NCBI GenBank assembly: GCA_030640215.1
Contig: DAOWJU010000125.1
Coordinates: 1 to 17,508, forward strand
Origin: Desulfuromonadales bacterium
Lineage (GTDB): Bacteria; Desulfobacterota; Desulfuromonadia; Desulfuromonadales; BM103
Length of the DNA stretch: 17,508 nucleotides
Reading direction: 5' to 3'
Part shown: in pieces, positions 1 through 8,642 of the stretch
Position numbering within the stretch: the stretch's first letter is position 1
Layout of the letters: the number at the start of each line of letters is the position of its first letter
The notes under the pieces: generated by a model
Databases searched by the model: none
Told to the model about the DNA's origin: nothing
Seen by the model: the letters and a program-made list of their open reading frames with translations, nothing else
Program-made: the position numbers and the translations under genes

Positions 1-26
1 TCTCGCAGAAGCATTTTTTAAAAGAG

Positions 27-54
27 TTGACTAAGCATAGTTTTTTGATACAAT
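27..54 (+). promoter_or_regulatory. sigma70-type promoter for the tRNA genes
   Basis: A -35 element TTGACT (27-32) and a -10 element TACAAT (49-54) are separated by 16 bases; each matches consensus at 5 of 6 positions. The expected start of transcription falls about 5 bases before the first base of the initiator tRNA at 66, which suits a stable-RNA promoter. This is read from the sequence; activity is inferred. Confidence 0.75.
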
Positions 55-65
55 AGCATCTCTAG

Positions 66-142
<77 letters not shown>

Positions 143-182
143 ATAAATAAATGGCCGTCGGTTTGATGGCTTGCCGGTTTTC

Positions 183-259
183 GGCGGTGTAGCTCAGTTG
201 GTTAGAGCATGCGGCTCATATCCGCAGTGTCCGGAGTTCGAATCTCTGCACCGCCACCA
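183..259 (+). tRNA. tRNA with CAU anticodon, probably elongator tRNA-Met
   Basis: A complete 77-nt cloverleaf with encoded CCA (257-259). Acceptor GGCGGTG (183-189) pairs fully with 249-255, the D stem is 192-195 with 205-208, the anticodon stem is 210-214 with 222-226, and the anticodon CAT is at 217-219. The paired 1-72 end excludes an initiator. A CAU anticodon can belong to elongator Met or to the Ile isoacceptor whose C34 is converted to lysidine by TilS, whose gene follows directly. The overall form looks to me like elongator Met, but I cannot exclude tRNA-Ile(CAU) by eye. Confidence 0.93.
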
Positions 260-264
260 CACTG

Positions 265-305
265 ACAGAACCCTCTTCCAGCTCCGGAAGGGGGTTCTGT
301 TCTTT
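265..305 (+). terminator. intrinsic terminator-like hairpin after the tRNAs
   Basis: CAGAACCCTCTTCC (266-279) pairs with GGAAGGGGGTTCTG (286-299) with one T-G wobble and a 6-base loop; A265-T300 extends it. A T-rich run with one C (300-305) follows. It lies 6 bases after the second tRNA and ends about 14 bases before the tilS ATG. It can therefore both end tRNA transcription and limit read-through into tilS, for which no separate promoter is visible. Confidence 0.75.
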
Positions 306-318
306 CAGGCCATTGCTG

Positions 319-1677
319 ATGCCTTTGTTGAATCAATTTCACAAGTTCTTGATGCAGTCCGGATGTATTCCAGAAGGTAGTCGTGTGCTGGTTGCCGTCT
401 CCGGCGGTGCCGACTCTGTTGCGCTTCTCTCTCTCTTGCATCAACTGGCCGACAGTATGGACCTGCATCTGCGAGCAGCTCATCTCGATCATACTTTACG
501 TGATACGAGTTGTGCCGACGCCCAGTTTGTCGAGCGGTTATGTGCTGACCTGGGGGTTCCTCTGGTGGTGGAACGACGGGATGTGGCCGGAATTGCCAAA
601 CAACGAAAAGGTAATCTCGAAGAGGTTGCCAGAGACATCCGTCGGGATTTCCTGGAAAGTGTCGCACAAAGTCGCAACTGTCAGTTGATTGCCCTTGGCC
701 ATCACGCCGATGATCAAGCTGAAACTTTTTTGCTGCGCCTGTTGCGCGGTAGCGGTCCGGCTGGTCTGGCGGGAATGCGTCTGGTCAATCAATTAGTAGT
801 GAGGCCTCTACTGTCGTTTCATCGCGACGAGCTTCTGGCCTATCTGCAAGAAGAGGGCATTGCCTGGCGGGAAGATGAGAGTAATCTTGACCAGACGTTC
901 ACGCGTAATCGGGTTCGCCATAGCCTTTTGCCACTTCTCGAAAGTTACAATCCTAATATCAGTGGCCAGCTTGCTGGTCTTTGTGAATTGATGCGGCAGG
1001 ATGATGATTTCTGGGTCGCGCTGGTTGCCCAAGAGTTGGCTCGGTGTGGCAAGTGGCGAGATGATGGTTACGCTCTGGAACGGTCGCTGCTGCTTGATTT
1101 GGCGCCGGCTCTGATTGGTCGCGTGATAAGGGCTGCTTTGCAACAGGTTCGTGGTGATCTGCGTGGTGTGACGGCAACTCATATTGCCGATGTTCTGAAG
1201 CTGGCCCGTGCTGACTCACCGCAGGGGGAGATGAATCTGCCTGGTGTCTGGATCGCACGTCGCTATGAGAAACTTTTGTTCAGTAAACGGAAGCCAGAAC
1301 TGGCCGAGCATTTTGCAGTCGTTTTAAGCGTGCCGGGCAATTATTCGTTACCAGGTGGACAGATCCTCCAAGTGTCGTTGGCGGAGCAGAGTCTTGGCGA
1401 GAGTGCTGACACGGTTGAGTTTGCCGCGGCATCAGTGTCTTTCCCGTTGCAACTGCGACACTGCCAACCGGGTGACCGACTGCGGCCCTCCGGTATGAGT
1501 GGAACGAAAAAACTGCAGGATCTCTTCGTCGATCTCAAACTGACCAAGGAAGAACGCCAAAAGGCTTTGGTGGTTCTTGTGGACGATGAAGTCCTCTGGG
1601 TGGTCGGCTTGCGCCGCTCTGAAGGGCGACGACCCAGGGACGGCGAGGCGGTTCTGCAACTCGTTATCAAACCTTAA
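319..1677 (+). CDS. tilS: tRNA(Ile)-lysidine synthase TilS
   Basis: TilS ligates lysine to C34 of tRNA-Ile with anticodon CAU, using ATP, so that the tRNA reads AUA and is charged with Ile rather than Met. The 452-residue product has the N-type PP-loop ATPase signature SGGADS at residues 28-33, followed by a motif block containing GHHADDQAET typical of the family. A C-terminal substrate-binding domain includes the sequence QLRHCQPGDRLRP. Length is normal for the long, E. coli-like form. I chose ATG 319 over TTG 313; there is only a weak CAGG upstream. It follows two CAU tRNA genes, a fitting neighbourhood, and sits right behind a terminator-like hairpin, so expression may depend on tRNA-promoter read-through. 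The gap to ftsH carries a separate promoter. Confidence 0.95.
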   Translation: MPLLNQFHKFLMQSGCIPEGSRVLVAVSGGADSVALLSLLHQLADSMDLHLRAAHLDHTLRDTSCADAQFVERLCADLGVPLVVERRDVAGIAKQRKGNLEEVARDIRRDFLESVAQSRNCQLIALGHHADDQAETFLLRLLRGSGPAGLAGMRLVNQLVVRPLLSFHRDELLAYLQEEGIAWREDESNLDQTFTRNRVRHSLLPLLESYNPNISGQLAGLCELMRQDDDFWVALVAQELARCGKWRDDGYALERSLLLDLAPALIGRVIRAALQQVRGDLRGVTATHIADVLKLARADSPQGEMNLPGVWIARRYEKLLFSKRKPELAEHFAVVLSVPGNYSLPGGQILQVSLAEQSLGESADTVEFAAASVSFPLQLRHCQPGDRLRPSGMSGTKKLQDLFVDLKLTKEERQKALVVLVDDEVLWVVGLRRSEGRRPRDGEAVLQLVIKP

Positions 1678-1695
1678 AAGTATGCCATAATCGGC

Positions 1696-1724
1696 TTGTG
1701 ATCAGAGGGCCGTTATGGTAAGAT
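1696..1724 (+). promoter_or_regulatory. candidate sigma70 promoter for ftsH
   Basis: TTGTGA (1696-1701) and TAAGAT (1719-1724) are spaced by exactly 17 bases. Each matches the consensus hexamer at 4 of 6 positions. It lies in the only sizeable gap before ftsH, giving a leader of about 55-60 bases. Moderate support from the sequence only. Confidence 0.45.
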
Positions 1725-1745
1725 CTCCAGTGCTTTTAAAACGCC

Positions 1746-1769
1746 AAACACCGTATTTTTCAGGTGTTT
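1746..1769 (+). promoter_or_regulatory. hairpin in the ftsH leader
   Basis: AAACACC (1746-1752) pairs with GGTGTTT (1763-1769) around a 10-base loop, a few bases before the AGGGGG ribosome-binding site. The stem is AT-flanked and too weak to be a convincing terminator. It could be a weak tilS terminator or a leader structure affecting ftsH translation, which in other bacteria is heat- and stress-responsive. No known thermometer motif is recognisable. Confidence 0.25.
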
Positions 1770-1788
1770 TCAGTCTCAGGGGGTATTT

Positions 1789-3726
1789 GTGAATCAGTTT
1801 TATAAAAATTTGGCACTCTGGCTAGTCATCTCGTTGGTGATGATCATGCTGTTCAATATGATGACCCAGCAGAGTCGTGATCTCAAACCTGTACCGTATA
1901 CAACCTTTTTAGCCGCCCTGGAAGAGGGTGAGGTTGTTGACGTCAAGATTCAGGGCTCTAATATCGAAGGGACGTATAATGATGGTTCGGCCTTTAAGAC
2001 CTATGCCCCTAATGACCCGGACCTGATTAATACTCTGCGTGGTCAAGATGTCACGATCGTGGCGGAGCCTGACGAAACCAATAGCTTCTGGATGACCATG
2101 CTGGTTTCTTGGGGGCCAATTCTACTGCTGATCGCTGTCTGGATTTTCTTTATGCGCCAGATGCAGTCTGGTGGCGGCAAGGCGATGAGCTTTGGTAAGA
2201 GCCGTGCTAAATTGCTCAATGAGTCCTCGGCCAAGATCACCTTCAACGATGTCGCTGGAATTGACGAAGCCAAGGATGAACTTGAAGAAGTTGTCTCCTT
2301 CCTGAAGGATCCGAAAAAGTTCTCCCGCCTCGGTGGGCGCATTCCAAAAGGTGTGTTGCTGGTTGGTGCTCCGGGAACCGGTAAAACCTTACTGGGCAGA
2401 GCGATTGCTGGTGAGGCCGGTGTGCCGTTTTTCTCCATCTCCGGTTCTGATTTCGTCGAAATGTTCGTTGGTGTTGGCGCCAGTCGTGTTCGTGATCTCT
2501 TTGTGCAGGGTAAGAAGAATGCCCCCTGCATTATCTTTATCGACGAAATTGACGCTGTTGGCCGTCATCGTGGTGCCGGTATGGGCGGTGGCCACGATGA
2601 GCGAGAACAGACCCTCAATCAGTTGCTGGTTGAAATGGATGGTTTTGAGTCCAATGAGGGCGTTATCCTGATTGCTGCTACCAACCGTCCTGACGTGCTT
2701 GACCCGGCGCTGTTGCGTCCCGGACGTTTCGACCGCCAGGTGGTTGTGCCACTTCCTGATATTCGTGGTCGAGCCAAGATTCTTCAGGTTCATGCTCGCA
2801 AGGTTCCTTTGGGCAAGGATGTTGACCTCCAGGTTATTGCCAAAGGCACGCCCGGCTTCTCAGGGGCGGATCTGGAAAACCTGGTGAATGAGGCTGCACT
2901 TCTCGCCGCACGTGCCAATAAGAATGAAGTCAACCGCCAGGACCTTGAGAGCGCCAAGGATAAGGTCATGATGGGTGCCGAGCGTCGTTCCATGGTGATC
3001 ACTGAAGATGAAAAGAAGGTGACCGCCTACCACGAGGCCGGGCATGCCCTGGTGTCTATGTTTACTCCTGGGGCCGATCCGGTCCATAAAGTTTCGATCA
3101 TCCCGCGTGGCCGGGCCATGGGCGTCACTATGTATCTGCCTGCGGAGGAGAAATATAACGAAACCAAGGTTGGTTTGAATATCAAGATACGCAGCCTTCT
3201 GGGCGGTCGGGTTGCCGAGGAACTGATCTTCGATAGTATCACCACTGGTGCATCTAATGATTTGGAACGGGTGACCCACATCGCTCGCAAAATGGTCTGT
3301 GAATGGGGTATGAGTGACAAACTTGGACCTTTGGCTTTCGGTGAAAAAGAGGGTGAGGTCTTTCTCGGCCGTGATTTTGGTCATGTCAAAAATTACAGCG
3401 AATCAACAGCGATGGCTATCGATGATGAGATCAGGCGAATTGTCGAAGAGAACCATGCGCTTACGCGCGAAATTCTTAGTGAACACAAAGATGATCTGAT
3501 CGAGGTTTCCGAGGCTTTGCTCGAACGAGAGACTATGGACGGCAGTGAAATCAGAGAAATGATTTTCGGTCCTGAGGAAGCCAGTTCTGAAGAAGCAGGA
3601 CCTGAAGAAGCGAAGCCTGAGGTCGCAAAACCAGAAGAAGTCAATTCGAAAGATGAGGCTTCGGCAGGGGCTGCCGACGTTGATGATGAAGCGGCTCCAG
3701 CAGAACCTTCTGCTGTGGAGGAATAA
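1789..3726 (+). CDS. ftsH: ATP-dependent zinc metalloprotease FtsH
   Basis: FtsH is a membrane-anchored hexameric AAA+ protease that degrades misfolded membrane proteins and selected regulators. In the 645-residue product, two transmembrane segments (about 8-25 and 101-122) flank a periplasmic domain. Then come Walker A GAPGTGKT (193-200), the pore motif FVG (226-228), Walker B with IDEID (251-255), the second region of homology with RPGRFDR (310-316) and the zinc-protease motif HEAGH (415-419). The third zinc ligand is probably Asp491. GTG 1789 is supported by AGGGGG 6 bases upstream. The tail (594-645) is acidic and built partly of pentapeptide repeats. It is followed by folP after 14 bases, an arrangement found in many bacteria, so co-transcription is likely. 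Confidence 0.98.
   Translation: MNQFYKNLALWLVISLVMIMLFNMMTQQSRDLKPVPYTTFLAALEEGEVVDVKIQGSNIEGTYNDGSAFKTYAPNDPDLINTLRGQDVTIVAEPDETNSFWMTMLVSWGPILLLIAVWIFFMRQMQSGGGKAMSFGKSRAKLLNESSAKITFNDVAGIDEAKDELEEVVSFLKDPKKFSRLGGRIPKGVLLVGAPGTGKTLLGRAIAGEAGVPFFSISGSDFVEMFVGVGASRVRDLFVQGKKNAPCIIFIDEIDAVGRHRGAGMGGGHDEREQTLNQLLVEMDGFESNEGVILIAATNRPDVLDPALLRPGRFDRQVVVPLPDIRGRAKILQVHARKVPLGKDVDLQVIAKGTPGFSGADLENLVNEAALLAARANKNEVNRQDLESAKDKVMMGAERRSMVITEDEKKVTAYHEAGHALVSMFTPGADPVHKVSIIPRGRAMGVTMYLPAEEKYNETKVGLNIKIRSLLGGRVAEELIFDSITTGASNDLERVTHIARKMVCEWGMSDKLGPLAFGEKEGEVFLGRDFGHVKNYSESTAMAIDDEIRRIVEENHALTREILSEHKDDLIEVSEALLERETMDGSEIREMIFGPEEASSEEAGPEEAKPEVAKPEEVNSKDEASAGAADVDDEAAPAEPSAVEE
3568..3642 (+). repeat. 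15-bp tandem repeat in the ftsH tail
   Basis: Five in-frame pentapeptide units follow each other at FtsH residues 594-618: [25 protein letters not shown]. The DNA units are similar but not identical, showing an older, diverged 15-base tandem repeat. It lies outside the catalytic core and extends a flexible, acidic C-terminus. Confidence 0.8.
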
Positions 3727-3740
3727 TCAAAGGGCTTGAA

Positions 3741-4613
3741 GTGCATTCTGGCCCACAGCCGGAATATCTGGCAGGTCGAACAGCCCGGCTGGATCTGAAC
3801 GTTCCGTGTGTCGTCGGCATCCTGAATGTCACACCTGATTCATTCTCCGATGATGGTTGTTTCTGTGACGTCGCTTCAGCGCTTGAACAGGGGCAGCGCA
3901 TGGCACGAGAAGGTGCTGCCCTGATTGATATCGGTGGCGAAAGTACCCGACCCGGAGCACCGTCGATCTCAGCGGCAGAGGAATTGGAACGGGTCATCCC
4001 GGTCATTGAAGCCTTGCATTGTGAACTGGCGCTGCCACTTTCCATTGATACCACGAAGAGTGCGGTTGCGGCTGCAGCGGTTGCGGCTGGAGTTGAGTTT
4101 GTCAACGACATCAGCGGTTTGATGTTTGATCCACAAATGGCTGAGGTTGTTGCTAAATCAGGTGCGGGCCTGATTGTCATGCATACCCGCGGCAAGCCTG
4201 AATCCATGCAGCAGGACACAGATTACGTTGATGTTGTCGAGGAAGTCGTTGCTGCTCTTTGCCGGAGTATTGAATGTGCTGAGGCGGCTGGAGTTCCAAG
4301 TGATAAAATCGCCATCGATCCAGGCATAGGTTTCGGTAAGGATGTGGCTGGTAATCTTGAATTGCTGCGTCGGACGGCTGCTCTGACTGAGCTGGATCGA
4401 CCCATTATGTTGGGTACATCGCGGAAGAGTTTCATTGGCCGCGTCCTAGCCCAGGATGACCCCGGTGACCGCCTTGCCGGCACCCTGGCAACGATTGCTC
4501 TTGGCTACGCCGGAGGAGCTCGCCTCTTCCGGGTTCATGATGTTGCTGCTGCGCATCAGACGGTATTGATGGCCCAAGCCGTTTGTTACGGAGCAGAATG
4601 GTCTGCTGACTGA
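3741..4613 (+). CDS. folP: dihydropteroate synthase
   Basis: FolP joins para-aminobenzoate to 6-hydroxymethyl-dihydropterin diphosphate to give dihydropteroate in folate synthesis; it is the sulfonamide target. The 290-residue TIM-barrel product shows the family signatures in order: NVTPDSFSDDG (29-39), GGESTRPG (65-72), the SIDT strand with Asp103, the NDISG loop (122-126), DPGIGFGK (193-200), GTSRKSFIG (225-233) and RVHD (264-267). These cover both the diphosphate and pterin sites. The GTG start is preceded by AAAGGG. About 20 residues precede the first barrel strand, slightly longer than in compact homologues. It sits between ftsH and cdaA, probably in one operon. Confidence 0.96.
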   Translation: MHSGPQPEYLAGRTARLDLNVPCVVGILNVTPDSFSDDGCFCDVASALEQGQRMAREGAALIDIGGESTRPGAPSISAAEELERVIPVIEALHCELALPLSIDTTKSAVAAAAVAAGVEFVNDISGLMFDPQMAEVVAKSGAGLIVMHTRGKPESMQQDTDYVDVVEEVVAALCRSIECAEAAGVPSDKIAIDPGIGFGKDVAGNLELLRRTAALTELDRPIMLGTSRKSFIGRVLAQDDPGDRLAGTLATIALGYAGGARLFRVHDVAAAHQTVLMAQAVCYGAEWSAD

Positions 4614-4642
4614 CCTGACTTTTCATATTGGGGATGCTCTGG

Positions 4643-5422
4643 ATGTTCGAGATGCTGACAAATTTCCGGTGGTTTCTGGATCTGCTCGACATCCTGTTGG
4701 TCGCCTTCATCATTTATCGGATCATCCTGCTCATTAAAGGCACGCGGGCAGTACAGATGCTGCTCGGTCTGGCAGTCCTTCTGATTGTCTATGTCGCCTC
4801 CCAGATTGGCGGTCTCTATACCCTCAACTGGATCCTCGACAACTTCCTCTCTTCGATCATCCTGGTAATCGTCGTCCTTTTTCAGCACGATATCCGCCGT
4901 GCCCTGATTCATGTCGGGCGTAACCCGTTTTTTGCCGATCTCTCTTTTCGTGAAGAGACCCGTGTCATTGATGAACTCTGCAAGGGTTGTGTTGCGCTCT
5001 CGCAAAAGAATCTGGGTGCACTGATTGTTATTGAACGCGAAACTGGAATCAACGACTTTCTCGAAGTCGGTTCTGAACTGGATGCCAAACCCTCCAGTGA
5101 TCTGCTCCAGGCAATTTTTCATCACGCCTCCCCCATTCATGATGGCGCTGTTATTATCCAGCGGGGCAGGATTACCCGAGCCGGTTGCTTCTTGCCGTTG
5201 ACACAGAATCCAGATGTCAGCCCACGCTTTGGCACTCGTCACCGCGCAGCAATCGGCTTGACCGAACTAGTTGATGCTGTCGTTATTGTTGTCTCCGAGG
5301 AGACCGGGCAGGTTTCCGTGGTCATCGGTGGGAAAATCACTCGCGAGCTGGAGGCGACAACCTTGAAAAAAGTTCTCAAACGCCTGCTTGAACCACGTCG
5401 AATACGCGGCAAGAAGAGCTGA
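4643..5422 (+). CDS. cdaA: diadenylate cyclase CdaA (c-di-AMP synthase)
   Basis: CdaA condenses two ATP into cyclic di-AMP at the inner membrane. The product has three hydrophobic segments (about residues 11-31, 36-55 and 69-80) and then a DAC domain with the diagnostic DGA (167-169) and RHR (199-201) motifs. Its 259-residue length is normal for the CdaA class, as opposed to DisA, which has a DNA-binding C-terminus. The start is uncertain: TTG 4628, ATG 4634, ATG 4643 and ATG 4652 are in frame. I chose 4643 because a GGGG stretch lies 9 bases upstream. The next gene is its usual regulator and then glmM follows, the same module seen in Firmicutes, which makes the assignment firm. Confidence 0.95.
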   Translation: MFEMLTNFRWFLDLLDILLVAFIIYRIILLIKGTRAVQMLLGLAVLLIVYVASQIGGLYTLNWILDNFLSSIILVIVVLFQHDIRRALIHVGRNPFFADLSFREETRVIDELCKGCVALSQKNLGALIVIERETGINDFLEVGSELDAKPSSDLLQAIFHHASPIHDGAVIIQRGRITRAGCFLPLTQNPDVSPRFGTRHRAAIGLTELVDAVVIVVSEETGQVSVVIGGKITRELEATTLKKVLKRLLEPRRIRGKKS

Positions 5423-5424
5423 CT

Positions 5425-6153
5425 ATGATCTCAAAAGTTTTCGAAAACTGGATGTTGAAATTCATCTCTTTGGCTTTTGCCATTGTCCTCTGGTTTTTTG
5501 TCATGGGCGAAAGTCGTATGGAAGTCACCTATGTTGCGCCACTGGAATATGAAAATCTCTCAAATGATTTGATGATTGCCAACGAAGTACCAACTTCGGC
5601 TTCGATCCGAATCAGTGGTCCACGTGCCCTGCAAGTGAATATCAGCCCAAGCGATATCAGCCTTGGTATTGATCTGAAAGGACTTTCGGCTGGCGTGACA
5701 TCGTTTAAACGCCTTGAAGAGAGCCTGAATATTCCCAGTGGTTTGAAAATTACCCGGATATCGCCTTCCTATGTTGACGTCAAGCTGGAGCGGATTCGCG
5801 ACCGGGCTGTTCCGGTGCGTGTCGTTCTGACTGGCGAACCGGCACCCGGTTTTATCGTCAAATCATTCAAAGCCGTTCCTGAGAAGGTTGTCGTTTCTGG
5901 TGCAGAGAGTGAGCTCAAAGGGGTTTCCGAGGTTGTCACCGAAGGAATTGATTTGACCCATGTCCAGGAAAGCTTCTCCCAGGCTGTTGCAATCAGTTAC
6001 ATCGGTAACTATACCGACTTGAAAGAAACGAAAACAGTTGAAGTCCAGGTTGTACTGCAGCCGGACCCTGACTATGCTCCACCGTTGCCAGCCAAAGAAA
6101 CATCAGAAACCGCGACTGAAGCAGCGAGTGCAGAGGGGAAAGAGAAAAAATAA
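5425..6153 (+). CDS. cdaR: YbbR-domain protein CdaR, regulator of CdaA
   Basis: A 242-residue single-pass membrane protein: an N-terminal hydrophobic segment (about 10-28) and then two YbbR-type repeats (about 33-122 and 123-212), ending in a charged tail rich in Glu, Ala and Lys. In Gram-positive bacteria the equivalent protein binds CdaA and modulates c-di-AMP synthesis; that role is assumed here from gene order. The extracytoplasmic part has fewer YbbR repeats than many Firmicutes homologues. It begins 2 bases after the cdaA stop, and its stop overlaps the glmM start by one base (TAATG), indicating translational coupling. Confidence 0.88.
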   Translation: MISKVFENWMLKFISLAFAIVLWFFVMGESRMEVTYVAPLEYENLSNDLMIANEVPTSASIRISGPRALQVNISPSDISLGIDLKGLSAGVTSFKRLEESLNIPSGLKITRISPSYVDVKLERIRDRAVPVRVVLTGEPAPGFIVKSFKAVPEKVVVSGAESELKGVSEVVTEGIDLTHVQESFSQAVAISYIGNYTDLKETKTVEVQVVLQPDPDYAPPLPAKETSETATEAASAEGKEKK

Positions 6154-7511
6154 TGGCCAAACAGCTTTTTGGAACCGACGGGGTGCGTGGTATTGCCAAT
6201 ATGCACCCGATAACAACAGAAATGGCTATGCAGATAGGACGTGCTGCGGCTTATGTCTTCAAGCATGATGATCGGCGCAGCCGGATCGTCATCGGTAAAG
6301 ATACCCGTTTGTCCGGTTATATGATCGAAAATGCTCTGGCTGCGGGTATTTGTTCAATGGGTGTTGATGTCCTGCTGGTTGGTCCGTTACCGACGCCCGG
6401 CATCGCTTTTATCACTGCTTCGATGCGTGCTGATGCCGGTGTTGTGATCTCCGCTTCGCATAACCCCTATCAGGATAACGGTATCAAGTTCTTTGCCCGA
6501 GACGGTTTCAAACTACCCGATGAACTGGAACTGCAGATCGAAGATCTGATCTTCTCTGACCGGATAGATTCTCTGCGCCCGACAGCCGATGATGTGGGCA
6601 AGGCCTTTCGTGTTGATGACGCGATTGGTCGCTATATTGTTTTCCTCAAGCACACGTTTCCCAGAGAGCTGGATCTGACCGGGCTGAAAATTGTTCTGGA
6701 CTGCGCGCATGGAGCTGCCTATCGCGTGGCTCCGGCTGTTCTCGAAGAGTTGGGCGCTGAGGTGTTTGCCTATGGTGTTAATCCTGACGGCACTAATATC
6801 AACGCCGGTTGCGGGTCTACCTATCCTGAGGTGATTTCTGCCGCGGTTCGTGAACATGGCGCTGACCTGGGGATCGCTCTTGATGGTGATGCGGATCGCT
6901 GTATCTTTGTCGATGAAGATGGCAATGAGGTTGATGGCGACCATATTATGGCCATTTGCGGTATCGACATGATCAAGCGTGACGCTCTACCACAGAACAC
7001 CGTGGTCGGGACCGTGATGTCGAACATGGGGCTTGATATTGCCTTGCGCCAAGCTGGCGGGCGGGTGGTTAAAACTGATGTTGGCGATCGTTATGTGGTT
7101 GAAGAGATGCGCCGCGGCGGTTACCGTTTTGGTGGTGAGCAGTCTGGCCATATGATATTTTTCGATCACAATACGACTGGCGACGGTATGATCTCGGCGC
7201 TACAGGTTCTGGCTATTCTGCAGCAAAGCGGTAAACCGCTTTCAGAACTTGCCTCGGTTATGACTGCGCTGCCACAGGTTCTTGTCAATGTCAGGGTTCG
7301 TGAGCGGCGCAATATCGCGGAACTGCCTGAGGTCGTCAAGTTGATAGAGAACGTTGAGAACCGCCTGGGTGATAGTGGTCGGGTGCTGATCCGTTATTCT
7401 GGAACAGAGCCACTGCTGAGAATCATGCTTGAGGGCCAGGATCAAGGTGAGATCACTGCTATGGCCAATGAAATTGCCCAACTTGTGAAAAGTTTGATCG
7501 GCGAAGAATGA
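6153..7511 (+). CDS. glmM: phosphoglucosamine mutase
   Basis: GlmM interconverts glucosamine-6-phosphate and glucosamine-1-phosphate on the way to UDP-GlcNAc for peptidoglycan and lipopolysaccharide. The 452-residue product carries the phosphoserine loop ISASHNP with Ser102, the Mg-binding DGDADR (244-249), the sugar-binding GGEQSGH (327-333) and the phosphate-binding RYSGTEP (414-420), with family-typical length. ATG 6153 overlaps the cdaR stop. In Firmicutes GlmM binds and inhibits CdaA, so the conserved linkage suggests that precursor supply and c-di-AMP synthesis are coordinated here too; that interaction is inferred. Confidence 0.98.
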   Translation: MAKQLFGTDGVRGIANMHPITTEMAMQIGRAAAYVFKHDDRRSRIVIGKDTRLSGYMIENALAAGICSMGVDVLLVGPLPTPGIAFITASMRADAGVVISASHNPYQDNGIKFFARDGFKLPDELELQIEDLIFSDRIDSLRPTADDVGKAFRVDDAIGRYIVFLKHTFPRELDLTGLKIVLDCAHGAAYRVAPAVLEELGAEVFAYGVNPDGTNINAGCGSTYPEVISAAVREHGADLGIALDGDADRCIFVDEDGNEVDGDHIMAICGIDMIKRDALPQNTVVGTVMSNMGLDIALRQAGGRVVKTDVGDRYVVEEMRRGGYRFGGEQSGHMIFFDHNTTGDGMISALQVLAILQQSGKPLSELASVMTALPQVLVNVRVRERRNIAELPEVVKLIENVENRLGDSGRVLIRYSGTEPLLRIMLEGQDQGEITAMANEIAQLVKSLIGEE

Positions 7512-7539
7512 TTGATGAAGAGACGTCAGGAGCGTGAGT

Positions 7540-8256
7540 ATGCCCAAACTGGGAGTTAACGTAGATCATATCGCAACTCTTCGCCAGGCTAGAGGTGGAA
7601 CCGAGCCGGACCCGGTTACCGCTGCAGCCATGGCGGAATTGGCCGGTGCGGATGGCATCACGGTGCATCTGCGTGAAGACCGCAGGCACATCCAGGATCG
7701 CGATGTCATGCTGCTGCGGCGTACCGTGCAGACCCACTTGAATCTCGAAATGGCTGCTACTGATGAAATGGTGGCAATCGCCATGAAGGTGGTCCCTGAT
7801 TACGTGACTCTCGTTCCGGAAAAACGCCAGGAATTGACCACTGAGGGTGGACTTGACGTTGTCAAACAGAAGCAGAAGTTAACCAAGCAGATTGATCTCT
7901 TGCACCAGGCCGGTATTACGGTCAGCCTCTTTGTTGATCCAGATCTGGCGCAGTTGAAGGCCAGTGTCAGGGTTAAGGCCGACTATATAGAGATTCACAC
8001 TGGAACCTACTGTGATGCCAAGGGCAGTGCAAAAGTTGCTGAATTGGCGAAAATTGAAGAGGCGATCAAGGCTGGCAAAAAACTCGGTTTAGGTGTGAAT
8101 GCCGGACATGGTCTCAACTATCAGAATATCAGACCAGTCCTCGCGCTGGGTGGGGTTGAGGAATACAATATTGGCCACAGTATCATTTCTCGGGCTGTTC
8201 TGGTCGGGCTTGATCGAGCTGTTCGGGAAATGGCTGCTCTGGTGCATGGGTGCTGA
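7540..8256 (+). CDS. pdxJ: pyridoxine 5'-phosphate synthase
   Basis: PdxJ condenses 1-deoxy-D-xylulose 5-phosphate with 3-amino-2-oxopropyl phosphate to pyridoxine 5'-phosphate in the DXP-dependent vitamin B6 pathway. The 238-residue product shows family motifs [15 protein letters not shown] near the N-terminus, HLREDRRHI (43-51) with the catalytic His, VPEKRQE (92-98), NAGHGLNY (187-194) and NIGHSI near the C-terminus. ATG 7540 is preferred over GTG 7534 because AGGAG at 7528-7532 is 7 bases from the ATG and only 1 from the GTG. It lies 28 bases after glmM and 2 bases before acpS; pdxJ-acpS pairing is common in proteobacteria. Confidence 0.97.
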   Translation: MPKLGVNVDHIATLRQARGGTEPDPVTAAAMAELAGADGITVHLREDRRHIQDRDVMLLRRTVQTHLNLEMAATDEMVAIAMKVVPDYVTLVPEKRQELTTEGGLDVVKQKQKLTKQIDLLHQAGITVSLFVDPDLAQLKASVRVKADYIEIHTGTYCDAKGSAKVAELAKIEEAIKAGKKLGLGVNAGHGLNYQNIRPVLALGGVEEYNIGHSIISRAVLVGLDRAVREMAALVHGC

Positions 8257-8258
8257 TC

Positions 8259-8642
8259 ATGCCTATTGTCGGTTTGGGGACAGACCTGGCCAGAGTTGAG
8301 CGTTTCCGGAGATTTGTTACCGATAACAAAGCCGCCCTGTTGGGGCGGCTTTTTACCCTTGGTGAGCGCGAATATGCTTTTGCCAAAAAGGATCCTGCTC
8401 CACATCTGGCGGCACGTTTTGCAGCCAAGGAGTCTTGCCTGAAAGCGTTCGGTTTAGGCTTGCGCGAGGGGATCAGCTGGCAAGATATGGAAGTTGTGCC
8501 CGACGAGTTGGGCCGCCCTGATTTACAACTTTCTGGGCGGGCCGCTGAAATTGCGGCCGCAAAGCAGGTTGGAGTGGTACACTTATCCTATAGCCATGAC
8601 GGTGACTATGCCGTTGCCACTGTGATTCTGGAACGTTTATGA
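8259..8642 (+). CDS. acpS: holo-[acyl-carrier-protein] synthase
   Basis: AcpS transfers 4'-phosphopantetheine from CoA to acyl carrier protein. The 127-residue product has the two family motifs: GTDLARVERF with the Mg-binding Asp9, and FAAKESCLKAFG with Glu58 and Lys61. Length is typical. ATG 8259 gives the usual MPIVGLGTD start; GTG 8250 is in frame but would overlap pdxJ. The stop overlaps the next start as ATGA (8639-8642), implying translational coupling. A near-perfect intrinsic-terminator structure lies inside the coding region at 8328-8354 (listed separately). Confidence 0.96.
   Translation: MPIVGLGTDLARVERFRRFVTDNKAALLGRLFTLGEREYAFAKKDPAPHLAARFAAKESCLKAFGLGLREGISWQDMEVVPDELGRPDLQLSGRAAEIAAAKQVGVVHLSYSHDGDYAVATVILERL
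8328..8354 (+). terminator. terminator-like hairpin inside acpS
   Basis: AAAGCCGCCC (8328-8337) pairs perfectly with GGGCGGCTTT (8343-8352) around a 5-base loop, and a run of five T (8350-8354) follows. This has every feature of a Rho-independent terminator, starting 72 bases after the pdxJ stop but within translated acpS (encoding NKAALLGRLF). It could end part of the pdxJ transcripts or attenuate downstream genes when acpS translation is poor. The structure is seen; its activity is inferred. Confidence 0.55.

Noticed and set aside
171..380. Plus-strand reading frame of 69 codons across the second tRNA
   Set aside because: It is a translation of the tRNA gene and the following hairpin, not a protein gene.
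2860..3384. Long minus-strand frame opposite ftsH
   Set aside because: It is a shadow of the highly conserved ftsH coding strand, with no start signal or recognisable motif.
4915..4936. CGGG/CCCG hairpin followed by six T inside cdaA
   Set aside because: The stem is only 4 bp, too weak compared with the two embedded terminators I accept.
4586..5242. 218-codon minus-strand frame opposite cdaA
   Set aside because: The plus-strand cdaA frame has catalytic motifs and operon context; the opposite frame has none.
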